Source: Paenibacillus sp. LS1
Lineage (GTDB): Bacteria > Bacillota > Bacilli > Paenibacillales > Paenibacillaceae
Length of the DNA stretch: 64,000 nt
NCBI RefSeq assembly: GCF_026013365.1
Contig: NZ_JAPDOE010000004.1
Coordinates: forward strand, 1-64,000
Direction of reading: 5' to 3'
Made by a program: the position numbers and the translations under genes. The notes under the pieces are model-generated. The model saw only the letters and a list, made by a program, of their open reading frames with translations, did no database searches and was not told where the DNA came from. This document shows, in pieces, positions 8,843 to 16,299 of the stretch. Positions within the stretch are counted from its first letter, which is position 1. Each line of letters opens with the position of its first letter.

Positions 8843-9379
8843 ATGGCAGACAAAGAAGATTTGACCCGGTTCGGGGTGGCGTTTCCTACACCTTTGATTG
8901 AGCAGTTTGACCAGTATATTGAGGAAAAGGGGTACAAAAACCGATCTGAGGCCTTCCGTGATCTTGTTCGCAAAACATTACTGCAACCCTCTGCGCTGCA
9001 ATCTGATCAGGATGTGGCCGGCACCATTGTAATGGTCTACGATCACCATATCAGTGATCTTCCCATTCGTTTGATGGAGCTGCAGCATGAGGCGCATCAT
9101 GACATCATTTCCAATATGCACGTGCACTTGAACCATGACCAATGCCTTGAGGTAATTGCAGTACGAGGCAATCTGGGACGATTGCGTCATCTGCATCAAC
9201 AGATCCAGGTGCAAAAAGGGGTATTGTATGCGGAGCTGTCTGTGACTTATGTAGATGAGCTCAACAAACTGGCCCATGCTCAGAGTAGCGGCCAGAATCA
9301 CAATCCGGATCAAAGCGTGGATCATAATCACAGTGCGGGTCAGCATGGTCACAGTCATCATCATCGCTCTGCGGATTAA
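8843..9379 (+). CDS. nikR: Nickel-responsive regulator NikR with His-rich tail
   Basis: The 178-residue protein has an N-terminal ribbon-helix-helix (about residues 5-47) and a C-terminal ACT-type nickel domain. The nickel ligands of the family are all present with correct spacing: H82, H93, H95 and C101. NikR proteins are usually 130-150 residues; this one carries an additional tail of about 35 residues with nine histidines, which could bind more metal. AGGAGG precedes the ATG. It sits upstream of, and in the same direction as, a five-gene nickel-type importer, separated by a terminator, and a likely NikR operator lies at the importer promoter. Confidence 0.93.
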   Translation: MADKEDLTRFGVAFPTPLIEQFDQYIEEKGYKNRSEAFRDLVRKTLLQPSALQSDQDVAGTIVMVYDHHISDLPIRLMELQHEAHHDIISNMHVHLNHDQCLEVIAVRGNLGRLRHLHQQIQVQKGVLYAELSVTYVDELNKLAHAQSSGQNHNPDQSVDHNHSAGQHGHSHHHRSAD

Positions 9380-9424
9380 GACGAAATGCGAGTGTAATTT
9401 CTATAAAAATGTAGCGAATCTAAA

Positions 9425-9464
9425 AACAGACCTTTGGTTAGATGCCAACCGTCTGTTTTTTTTT
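9425..9464 (+). terminator. Rho-independent terminator after nikR
   Basis: AACAGAC (9425-9431) pairs with GTCTGTT (9451-9457), with GGTT/AACC inside, followed by nine T residues. It separates nikR from the importer operon. Confidence 0.85.
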
Positions 9465-9576
9465 GTCGTTTGTTATAATACCTGACTTTATAGAGCGGTA
9501 CAAATGCTGTGTTATATAAATTTTCAATTATATATTTCTGAAATATGAAAATATTTGGGTTTCGAAGTTAACTTTA

Positions 9577-9649
9577 TTGACATATGTTTTGTGTTTTGTG
9601 CTACAATTTCCGTAAAAAGTAACACGAAATGAATCAGAGTAGCACAAAA
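9577..9649 (+). promoter_or_regulatory. Importer promoter with NikR operator
   Basis: TTGACA (9577-9582) and TACAAT (9602-9607) form a sigma-A promoter with a 19-bp spacer. The inverted repeat GTGCTAC (9598-9604)-N14-GTAACAC (9619-9625) overlaps the -10 and matches the GTGTTAC-N13/14-GTAACAC type known for Geobacter NikR rather than the E. coli type. A third half-site GTAGCAC lies at 9639-9645, making a longer inverted repeat TTTTGTGCTAC...GTAGCACAAAA. Nickel-dependent repression of the importer is inferred. Confidence 0.75.
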
Positions 9650-9670
9650 AATAGAGGGGGAACGACGAGA

Positions 9671-11329
9671 ATGGGCAGATTTTCATGGAGATGGGGAAAA
9701 CGAAATATTAGAACAGGATTAGGGATCCTGCTTGTATGTTCTATTGGGTTATCCGGTTGTGCACAGGAGACAGCGCCAGCAGCGTCATCGGTAGAGAACG
9801 GACAACCGGGGACAACCTCAACCAAAGACGAATTGGTATTAGCCGTGGGCACTGAGCCGGAAGGCGGGTTTGATCCAACAACCGGATGGGGGCAATATGG
9901 GTCACCGCTTTTCCAGAGTACCTTGCTGAAGAGGGATGCCAAGTTACAACTGGTTAACGATCTGGCTACCGCATATTCAGTTAGTGTAGATGGGCTGACC
10001 TGGACGATTACGCTTCGGGACGATGTGAAGTTTTCGGATGGGGAGCCTCTAACGGCTGAGGATGTGAAATTTACATTTGAAACAGCTGCCAAGAGTGGGT
10101 CCGTGATTGATTTGACCAATATTGCTGATGTGCAGGCACCCGACGATCAAGCGGTCGTATTCACACTGAAGTCGCCGCAGTCCACATTCATCAGTCTGCT
10201 GACGACACTTGGCATTGTACCTGAACATGCCTATGGTGCTGATTATGCAGAACATCCGGTCGGATCAGGACCGTACAAGCTGGTTCAGTGGGACAAAGGA
10301 CAACAGGCCATCGTGGAAGCGAATGAAGAATATTATGGTAATAAGTCTGCATTCCACAAACTCACCTTCCTCTATCTGGATGAAGATGCCGCCTATGCCG
10401 CTGCACAGGCAGGTACAGTGGATATCGCTGCTATCCCGGCAGCGTTTAGCAAACAACAGGTGAATGGCATGACATTAGAGGCCGTGAAAACCGTAGATAA
10501 CCGGGGCATCATGTTCCCCATGCAACTTGCTGGTGCCAAGTCGGGCGATGGTCTCCCCGCAGGGAATGATGTGACATCCGATCTGGCGATTCGCCAAGCG
10601 GTGAATGTCGTGATTGATCGTAAGGCTTTGGTTGAGGGCGTACTGGAGGGGTACGGTCGTCCGGCTTATTCCGTCAGTGATGATCTGCCTTGGAGCAATG
10701 CGGAAGCTGTATTTACGGATGCCAATCTCGAAGAAGCGAAGCGAATTCTGGCCGCTGGTGGCTGGGCGGATGCGGACGGTGACGGTATCATGGAGAAAAA
10801 CGGCGTCAAGGCCGAATTCAATCTGCTTTATTTTGCAGGTGATTTAACAAGACAATCTCTGGCACTGGCTGCTGCGGATATGGTTGCCCAGGCGGGAATT
10901 AAAATCAATGTTGAAGGCAAAAGCCGTGAAGAGACGAAAAAGATGGCTTACTCCAACGCTGTATTGTTTGGGTGGGGCAGTCATGATCCTCTGGAGACGT
11001 ATAACCTCTATAGCAGTACTCACAAGGGAGAAGGATATTACAATGTAGGACTGTACAGTAATCCTGTCGTGGATTCTTGGATGGGCAAAGCCCTTCAGGC
11101 AACAAGTGAAGAAGAGGCATTGCCCTTCTGGAAGAAAGCGGAATGGGATGGAACAACTGGTTTCAGTTATCAGGGTGATGCGACATGGGCATGGCTCGTA
11201 AATATAGATCATCTGTACCTGGTTACGAATGGACTGAACATTGGCGAGCAGCAGATCCATCCCCATGGTCACGGCTGGCCGGTGACAACCAATCTGGAGG
11301 AATGGTCCTGGGATAACAGTACAAAGTAG
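9671..11329 (+). CDS. nikA: Nickel/peptide ABC transporter substrate-binding lipoprotein
   Basis: A family 5 extracellular solute-binding protein (DppA/OppA/NikA type). The ATG at 9671 is chosen because GAGGGGG lies upstream; a start at 9629 would have no site and lies within the operator. The signal peptide ends in the lipobox LSGC. The mature part has the expected FDPTTGWGQYGSPLFQSTL and ADGLTWTI-like segments, the VKFSDGEPLTAEDVKFTFE motif and a conserved SGPYKLVQWD stretch. It is anchored outside the membrane and delivers ligand to the permeases encoded next. Nickel is inferred from nikR and the operator; nickel is normally bound with an organic chelator. Confidence 0.82.
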   Translation: MGRFSWRWGKRNIRTGLGILLVCSIGLSGCAQETAPAASSVENGQPGTTSTKDELVLAVGTEPEGGFDPTTGWGQYGSPLFQSTLLKRDAKLQLVNDLATAYSVSVDGLTWTITLRDDVKFSDGEPLTAEDVKFTFETAAKSGSVIDLTNIADVQAPDDQAVVFTLKSPQSTFISLLTTLGIVPEHAYGADYAEHPVGSGPYKLVQWDKGQQAIVEANEEYYGNKSAFHKLTFLYLDEDAAYAAAQAGTVDIAAIPAAFSKQQVNGMTLEAVKTVDNRGIMFPMQLAGAKSGDGLPAGNDVTSDLAIRQAVNVVIDRKALVEGVLEGYGRPAYSVSDDLPWSNAEAVFTDANLEEAKRILAAGGWADADGDGIMEKNGVKAEFNLLYFAGDLTRQSLALAAADMVAQAGIKINVEGKSREETKKMAYSNAVLFGWGSHDPLETYNLYSSTHKGEGYYNVGLYSNPVVDSWMGKALQATSEEEALPFWKKAEWDGTTGFSYQGDATWAWLVNIDHLYLVTNGLNIGEQQIHPHGHGWPVTTNLEEWSWDNSTK

Positions 11330-11371
11330 GAAACGTAGCGGTAGCTTTAGCCTGAATTGGGGAGAGATTGG

Positions 11372-12367
11372 ATGACAGGCAGGAATGGATGGGCCAGATT
11401 TGTTGGTTTTAAAATGTTGCGACTTGTATCCTTATTGGTCGGAGTCAGTGTGTTGTCTTTTATATTAATGCAATTCTCTCCAGTTGATCCGATCGAAGCC
11501 TATATTGGTGGAGACATGATTAGAGTAAGTGCCGAACAGCGCAGTCTTATCGAAGAACGATGGGGATTGAATGAATCCCCTACAGAACGATTGCTCACTT
11601 GGGGACAAGCGCTGATTCAGGGAGATCTGGGAACATCGATGATTTACAGACAACCTGTAGCAGATATTATTCAGGAACGGTTCATGAATTCTGTCACGCT
11701 TATGGCTGTAGCCTGGCTATTATCCGGTATCTTCGGGTTCGCTCTTGGGGTAGTTGCTGCCATGAGACGGGATTCGAAGCTGGATCGCCTGATCTGCTGG
11801 TATTGTTATACGTTGGCTTCCACGCCAGTATTCTGGATTGCGCTGTTGTTGCTGATGGTATTTGGTGTGTGGCTTGGATGGCTTCCGGTTGGGCTTGGAG
11901 TACCCGCAGGGATGTCAGCTGATCAGGTCACATGGGGAGATCGAGCTATTCATATGATTCTGCCAGCGTTGACCCTCAGCCTGACTGGGGTGGCTTCCAT
12001 TGCTTTGCATACCCGGCAGAAGCTTACGGATGTGCTAGAGTCAGATTATATTCTGTTCGCGAGAGCACGGGGTGAGCGTGGATTTCAGCTGTTCCGTCGA
12101 CATGGGTTCAGACATGTTGTTCTGCCAGCCATCACGTTGCAGTTTGCTTCGTTCAGTGAACTGTTCGGCGGGGCTGTGCTTGCAGAACAGGTATTTTCAT
12201 ACCCTGGCCTTGGTCAGGCAACGGTTCAGGCTGGATTGCGTGGAGATGTTCCACTGCTGCTTGGACTTGTGATGTGCAGTGCAATTTTTGTTTTTACAGG
12301 TAATATGGTGGCTGACATTCTGTATCGCTTGATTGATCCACGGATGAAGGAGGAGCTGATGTCATGA
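11372..12367 (+). CDS. nikB: Nickel-type ABC transporter permease (NikB/DppB family)
   Basis: The start is the ATG at 11372, preceded by GGGGAG; a TTG at 11357 opens the same frame but has no site. The 331-residue protein has a first membrane helix near 17-37, a periplasmic loop with the QGDLGTSMIYRQPVADII motif typical of DppB/NikB, and five more helices around residues 95-320. The cytoplasmic EAA-like loop is seen in ARARGERGFQLFRRHGFRH. It pairs with the next permease to form the membrane channel. Its stop codon overlaps the next start as ATGA. Confidence 0.85.
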   Translation: MTGRNGWARFVGFKMLRLVSLLVGVSVLSFILMQFSPVDPIEAYIGGDMIRVSAEQRSLIEERWGLNESPTERLLTWGQALIQGDLGTSMIYRQPVADIIQERFMNSVTLMAVAWLLSGIFGFALGVVAAMRRDSKLDRLICWYCYTLASTPVFWIALLLLMVFGVWLGWLPVGLGVPAGMSADQVTWGDRAIHMILPALTLSLTGVASIALHTRQKLTDVLESDYILFARARGERGFQLFRRHGFRHVVLPAITLQFASFSELFGGAVLAEQVFSYPGLGQATVQAGLRGDVPLLLGLVMCSAIFVFTGNMVADILYRLIDPRMKEELMS

Positions 12368-13371
12368 AGCAGACGGTAGAACGCTCCTCCGAGCAGACGG
12401 GAGAATCAGTGGAAGTACAGAAAGTGAACACTGCAACTCAAGAGGCAAGGGACAACATTAATCAGGGATTACTACAAGCTGAAACTGGAAAAGAAACAGG
12501 ACAAACGCGTCAAACGAGAAGAAGGTATGTGGGTGTCAGCAACCAACATGTCCGCAATCCTCGAAAAAAGGCTTTGATCTGGGGCAGTTTCGCCGTGATC
12601 TGGATTGTCATCGTGTGGTTCACAGGCAGACTGCTTCCCGCTGGTTCTACGCTGACTTCATTAATGGATCGGAATTTAGCTCCAGCCTGGTCACATCCAT
12701 TCGGCACAGATTGGCTCGGAAGAGATATGTTCAAGCGCACGTTAAAAGGATTGGCAACCAGCATTCAAGTTGGATTACTTGCTGCATGTGGTGGTGGGCT
12801 GATCGCACTGCTGTTAGGACTGGGCGCTGCTTCAAGCAAGGCTGCTGATCGGGTGATCTCGTGGATTATCGACCTGTTCCTCAGTGTGCCTCATCTGGTA
12901 TCGCTGGTCATGCTGGCTTTTGTATTCGGTGGAGGTTTGGCAGGAGTGGCGACAGCGATTGCGCTGACGCACTGGCCGAATCTGGCCCGGATTGTAAGAG
13001 CGGAGATGATTCAACTGAAATCCGCAGAATATATTCAGATTTCACACAAGTTGGGCCAATCAAGGTTACGAATTGCCATGCAGCATATGCTGCCACATCT
13101 GGTTCCACAACTGTTCGTGGGCGTACTGCTAATCTTTCCCCATGCCATTCTGCATGAAGCAGCCATTACGTTTCTGGGGCTTGGGTTGTCCCCGCAGCAA
13201 CCGGCAATCGGAATTATTTTGTCCGAATCGATGAGATATTTATCTGCTGGCATGTGGTGGCTCGCCTTTTTCCCGGGACTGGCATTGTTGCTGGTTGTTC
13301 GTGCGTTTGATGTATTGGGCAACAGTCTGAAGACGTTGACGGGTACAGGTAGTTCGAGGGAGGTGAGGTAA
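12364..13371 (+). CDS. nikC: Nickel-type ABC transporter permease (NikC/DppC family)
   Basis: The second permease, 335 residues. After an unusual hydrophilic N-terminal tail of about 60 residues (Gln/Thr/Glu-rich), the family body begins with a membrane helix near 68-88, the FGTDWLGRDMFKRTLKG motif, four or five further helices and the C-terminal EAAITFLGLGLSP loop that contacts the ATPases. The first gene overlap is 4 bp, so translation is coupled to nikB. The long polar tail is not normal for NikC and could be regulatory or simply tolerated. Confidence 0.85.
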   Translation: MKQTVERSSEQTGESVEVQKVNTATQEARDNINQGLLQAETGKETGQTRQTRRRYVGVSNQHVRNPRKKALIWGSFAVIWIVIVWFTGRLLPAGSTLTSLMDRNLAPAWSHPFGTDWLGRDMFKRTLKGLATSIQVGLLAACGGGLIALLLGLGAASSKAADRVISWIIDLFLSVPHLVSLVMLAFVFGGGLAGVATAIALTHWPNLARIVRAEMIQLKSAEYIQISHKLGQSRLRIAMQHMLPHLVPQLFVGVLLIFPHAILHEAAITFLGLGLSPQQPAIGIILSESMRYLSAGMWWLAFFPGLALLLVVRAFDVLGNSLKTLTGTGSSREVR

Positions 13372-13373
13372 AT

Positions 13374-14330
13374 ATGACTCTTCTTGATATTGAGGGAGTA
13401 TCGGTGTCATTTCGGCGTGCTCGCGGCTGGTTTGGGCACGAACAGACTTATGTTATTCAGAATCTGGATCTTTCCGTAAACGAGGGCGAGATCGTGGCTG
13501 TTGTAGGCGCAAGCGGATCGGGTAAAAGTGTGTTGGCGCAGGCCATCATGGGCATTCTGCCTGCCAATGCCAGGTTGGAGGGGCGTATTAGCTATAGTGG
13601 CGAGCCTTTGACCCCAGAGCGGCAGCTTCATCTGCGTGGTGATGAACTGATGTTGATTCCACAATCCGTCAGTTATTTGGACCCGCTGATGAAGGTGGGG
13701 AGGCAAGTTCAGCCGGTAACCCGAAATTCAGGACGAAAGCGCGGCTTCATAACTCGATCCCATATGAAAAAGACGGAGCAGGAGCTGACCGAGCGGTATC
13801 ATCTACCTCTGGGAACAGTTGGGAAATACCCGTTCGAGTTGTCCGGAGGTATGGCAAGGCGAGTGCTGATGGCGACAGCGACCTCCGGTCAGCCGAAGAT
13901 GATCATTGCAGATGAGCCGACACCAGGCATCCATCCGGAAGTGCTGGCCGAGACGATGAAGCAATTTCGTGAGCTCGCGAATGAAGGCGTAGCTATCCTG
14001 TGGATTACGCATGATGTTACGACAGCCCTGACGGCTGCCGATCGCATTGCTGTATTTTACGCGGGTGCCAATGTAGAGACGGCGCAGGTGGATGATTTTA
14101 CGGGAACGGGGGAACGTTTGCGCCATCCGTATACGAAAGCCCTCTGGAATGCGTTGCCGCAGAACGGATTTCAGCCACTCCCGGGCTCCCAGCCATTGGC
14201 GGGTCAAGAGATTACAGCAGGATGTTCATTTGCTCCCCGATGTAGCGCAGCAACCTCAGCATGTACCAGCGAACGTCCTCAGCTTAGTAAAATACGGGGC
14301 GGAGAAGTGAGGTGTTTCCATGTCACTTGA
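13374..14330 (+). CDS. nikD: Nickel-type ABC transporter ATPase (NikD/DppD family)
   Basis: An ATPase subunit of 318 residues. Walker A is GASGSGKS near residue 45, the Q-loop is LIPQSVSYLDP, the signature is LSGGMARR, and Walker B is MIIADEP followed by TPGIHP. The C-terminal 50 residues with two CxxR-type cysteines (CSFAPRCSAATSAC) are the oligopeptide/nickel C-terminal extension. A GAGGTGAGG site lies just before the start and only 2 bp separate it from nikC. It works with the next, shorter ATPase. Confidence 0.85.
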   Translation: MTLLDIEGVSVSFRRARGWFGHEQTYVIQNLDLSVNEGEIVAVVGASGSGKSVLAQAIMGILPANARLEGRISYSGEPLTPERQLHLRGDELMLIPQSVSYLDPLMKVGRQVQPVTRNSGRKRGFITRSHMKKTEQELTERYHLPLGTVGKYPFELSGGMARRVLMATATSGQPKMIIADEPTPGIHPEVLAETMKQFRELANEGVAILWITHDVTTALTAADRIAVFYAGANVETAQVDDFTGTGERLRHPYTKALWNALPQNGFQPLPGSQPLAGQEITAGCSFAPRCSAATSACTSERPQLSKIRGGEVRCFHVT

Positions 14331-14922
14331 AGCACGGGATGTGAGCTACCGTTATGATCCGAAATCATGGGTATTCCAGCATATGAAAATGCAGGTACAA
14401 CAAGGCGAAGTCGTTGGCTTGTGGGGACCAAGTGGCTGTGGAAAAACAAGTCTTGGGCGCATCCTTGCAGGATACGTCCAACCGGCGGCAGGACAAGTAC
14501 TTCTGGATGGGAAACCACTTCCTCGTACGGGAGTGTGTCCGGTTCAGCTGGTGTTCCAGCACCCGGAGAAAGCCGTGAATCCACGCTGGCGAATGCGTCG
14601 TGTACTTCAAGAGGCGGCTGTGCAGGATGAGCGGTTGCTCGAAGCTTTGGGTATTCAGCAGACCTGGCTGGACCGCAGACCGGGTGAATTATCCGGTGGA
14701 GAACTGCAACGTTTCTGTGTGGCACGAGCACTCGGTACAGCGACACGTTATGTGATTGCAGATGAGATGACGACGATGCTGGATGCCATCACTCAGGCAC
14801 AAATCTGGTATACCGTGATGGGAGTGGCTCGCGAGCGTGATCTTGGATTGCTGATTATAAGCCATGATCGGGATTTGTTGGACAGGCTGTGCGACAGAAT
14901 TATTCCGATGCCAACAACATAG
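14320..14922 (+). CDS. nikE: Nickel-type ABC transporter ATPase (NikE/DppF family)
   Basis: The fifth gene of the importer operon, 200 residues, overlapping the previous gene by 11 bp. Walker A GPSGCGKT lies near 35, the signature LSGGELQR near 124 and Walker B YVIADEM near 146. It is shorter than usual NikE/DppF proteins (about 250-330 residues) and ends soon after the switch histidine ISHDRDLL, so it lacks the C-terminal extension. All ATPase motifs remain, so it is probably functional. Confidence 0.83.
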   Translation: MSLEARDVSYRYDPKSWVFQHMKMQVQQGEVVGLWGPSGCGKTSLGRILAGYVQPAAGQVLLDGKPLPRTGVCPVQLVFQHPEKAVNPRWRMRRVLQEAAVQDERLLEALGIQQTWLDRRPGELSGGELQRFCVARALGTATRYVIADEMTTMLDAITQAQIWYTVMGVARERDLGLLIISHDRDLLDRLCDRIIPMPTT

Positions 14923-15476
14923 TATACTGATCCCCATACTGCGCATAGAGAAACAGGATTAGTTATATCCAACTTTTTGCTGATAGGAAAGCGTTCTAGT
15001 GATTTATACAAATTGAAAAATGCATATTTAAAAAGGGTGTCACGGTGGTCAAACATGAACAAAAATCATGGACATGACTACGGGGACACCCTCTTTATTT
15101 TCAACGAACTGTACAGGTTAAGCCCTGCTTCAGGAATGGAACGTTGCATAGTTGTGCATGAGTGAAATCATGTGTATGGTCCGGAATTTGTGACTTTATT
15201 CATATAAGAACAACTTAACGAGACAGAGAACAGTGGAGATACAACAAAGACTATTTTTGTACGCCCCTGGTCCTGTTTTATCCATTAAACGTTTACATCC
15301 TCTTGCCAGATGCTATTATATTGCTAACATTTGATGGAACAACGGGCTGTTATCCGAATAAGCTCGTACCCATACATGATGAGCATAATTACAAGAGCGT
15401 TTTGCATAAATCGAGCGAACGTCATGAATCGTATGATGCAAAAAGGCTGACATTTGAATTCAGGAGGCGTATTGGG
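14923..15476 (+). other. Intergenic region after the importer operon
   Basis: The first 180 bp hold the terminator-like hairpin at 15034-15100. The following 370 bp up to the stalk-domain gene show no recognisable gene, RNA or operator; an open frame from 15303 is only the upstream extension of the next gene. Confidence 0.5.
15034..15100 (+). terminator. Putative terminator of the importer operon
   Basis: AGGGTGTC (15034-15041) pairs with GACACCCT (15085-15092) and is followed by CTTTATTTT. The loop is long (43 nt) but has partial internal pairing (CATGA/TCATG). Confidence 0.55.
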
Positions 15477-16169
15477 ATGAAAAACAAGAAGTGGTTGGTT
15501 GCTGCGGGTGTGTTCGGCATGGTTTTGACAGGGGCGGCAGGCGTATATGCAGGTACACAACTGGAGACGATCAAAGCTTATCTGAATCATGGGCTCGCCA
15601 TCGAAGTAAACGGACAGAAATTTATACCGACAGGTGACCAGGGCAAAAAGCTTGCGCCAATTACGTATCAAGGCAGTACATATCTGCCTGTTCGTTCGAT
15701 TGCCGATGCGTTGAAGACCGAAGTGAAGTATGATTCCCAAAACAATAAAGTTAGCATTGGCTCTTCAAGCTCTTCAGGTGGGTCAACATCCACAGGCAAC
15801 AGCGGATCAACATCGCCATCTACAGGCACGAACACACAGGCTGCAGGCGTGAAATCCAAGTATCTGCCAGTAGATTTCCCATTACCAAAGGATGCCAAGG
15901 CAACGAGCTTAATTGAGAGTAATGTGGGCGGCAATGATAAAAAAGTAGTGCTTACGTACACAACCAAAGAAACATTATTGACGGTTGGAACATCCTACAA
16001 AGACTACTACCAGACCAAAAACTTGAGCCAAAACAGTCAGGATATACAGGCAGACGGCTTCAGTATCGTGGGTCGTGAAGATGGTAAATATGCCGTAACC
16101 ATCACAGGTTCGGTGTCTGCAACCAACAAGGATTTGAATGAAATCACTGTGGTGTGGGGCGAAGAGTAA
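15477..16169 (+). CDS. Secreted protein with copper-amine-oxidase-N-like stalk domain
   Basis: The start is the ATG at 15477, with AGGAGG 9 nt upstream; the frame is open to 15303 without a site. The 230-residue product has a signal peptide or N-terminal anchor (about residues 5-26), then the stalk domain seen in many Paenibacillus surface proteins: a short beta region with INGQKF-like text (VNGQKFIPTG) and YLPVRSIADAL, a Ser/Gly/Thr-rich linker at about 98-122, and a C-terminal beta-rich domain of about 105 residues that I do not recognise. It is probably exported to the wall or medium. No enzymatic residues are evident. It is monocistronic. Confidence 0.82.
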   Translation: MKNKKWLVAAGVFGMVLTGAAGVYAGTQLETIKAYLNHGLAIEVNGQKFIPTGDQGKKLAPITYQGSTYLPVRSIADALKTEVKYDSQNNKVSIGSSSSSGGSTSTGNSGSTSPSTGTNTQAAGVKSKYLPVDFPLPKDAKATSLIESNVGGNDKKVVLTYTTKETLLTVGTSYKDYYQTKNLSQNSQDIQADGFSIVGREDGKYAVTITGSVSATNKDLNEITVVWGEE

Positions 16170-16197
16170 TCTTCCCTTCTATAAAAAGTGAACAGCC

Positions 16198-16243
16198 AAA
16201 GCCGCCCGTTGAAATCGTAACAGATTTCTTTGGGCGGCTTTTT
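16198..16243. terminator. Bidirectional terminator
   Basis: AAAGCCGCCC (16198-16207) pairs with GGGCGGCTTT (16232-16241), with GAAATC/GATTTC inside, flanked by A and T runs. It sits between convergent genes. Confidence 0.85.
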
Positions 16244-16299
16244 GGGTTAAATCCCTATATGATTCTACACTCTGAATTAATAGTCTAAATATTAGTCCG

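Noticed and set aside
8978..9364. A Met/Thr/Ile-rich gene on the minus strand
   Set aside because: It is the antisense reading of nikR, with its composition produced by the His codons of the tail.
9629..9670. An earlier start for the nickel-binding lipoprotein
   Set aside because: The ATG at 9629 lies within the operator/promoter and has no ribosome site; the ATG at 9671 has GAGGGGG upstream.
9380..9670. A nickel/cobalt riboswitch before the importer
   Set aside because: The leader is only about 60 nt and lacks the NiCo junction motif; the DNA operator explains control.
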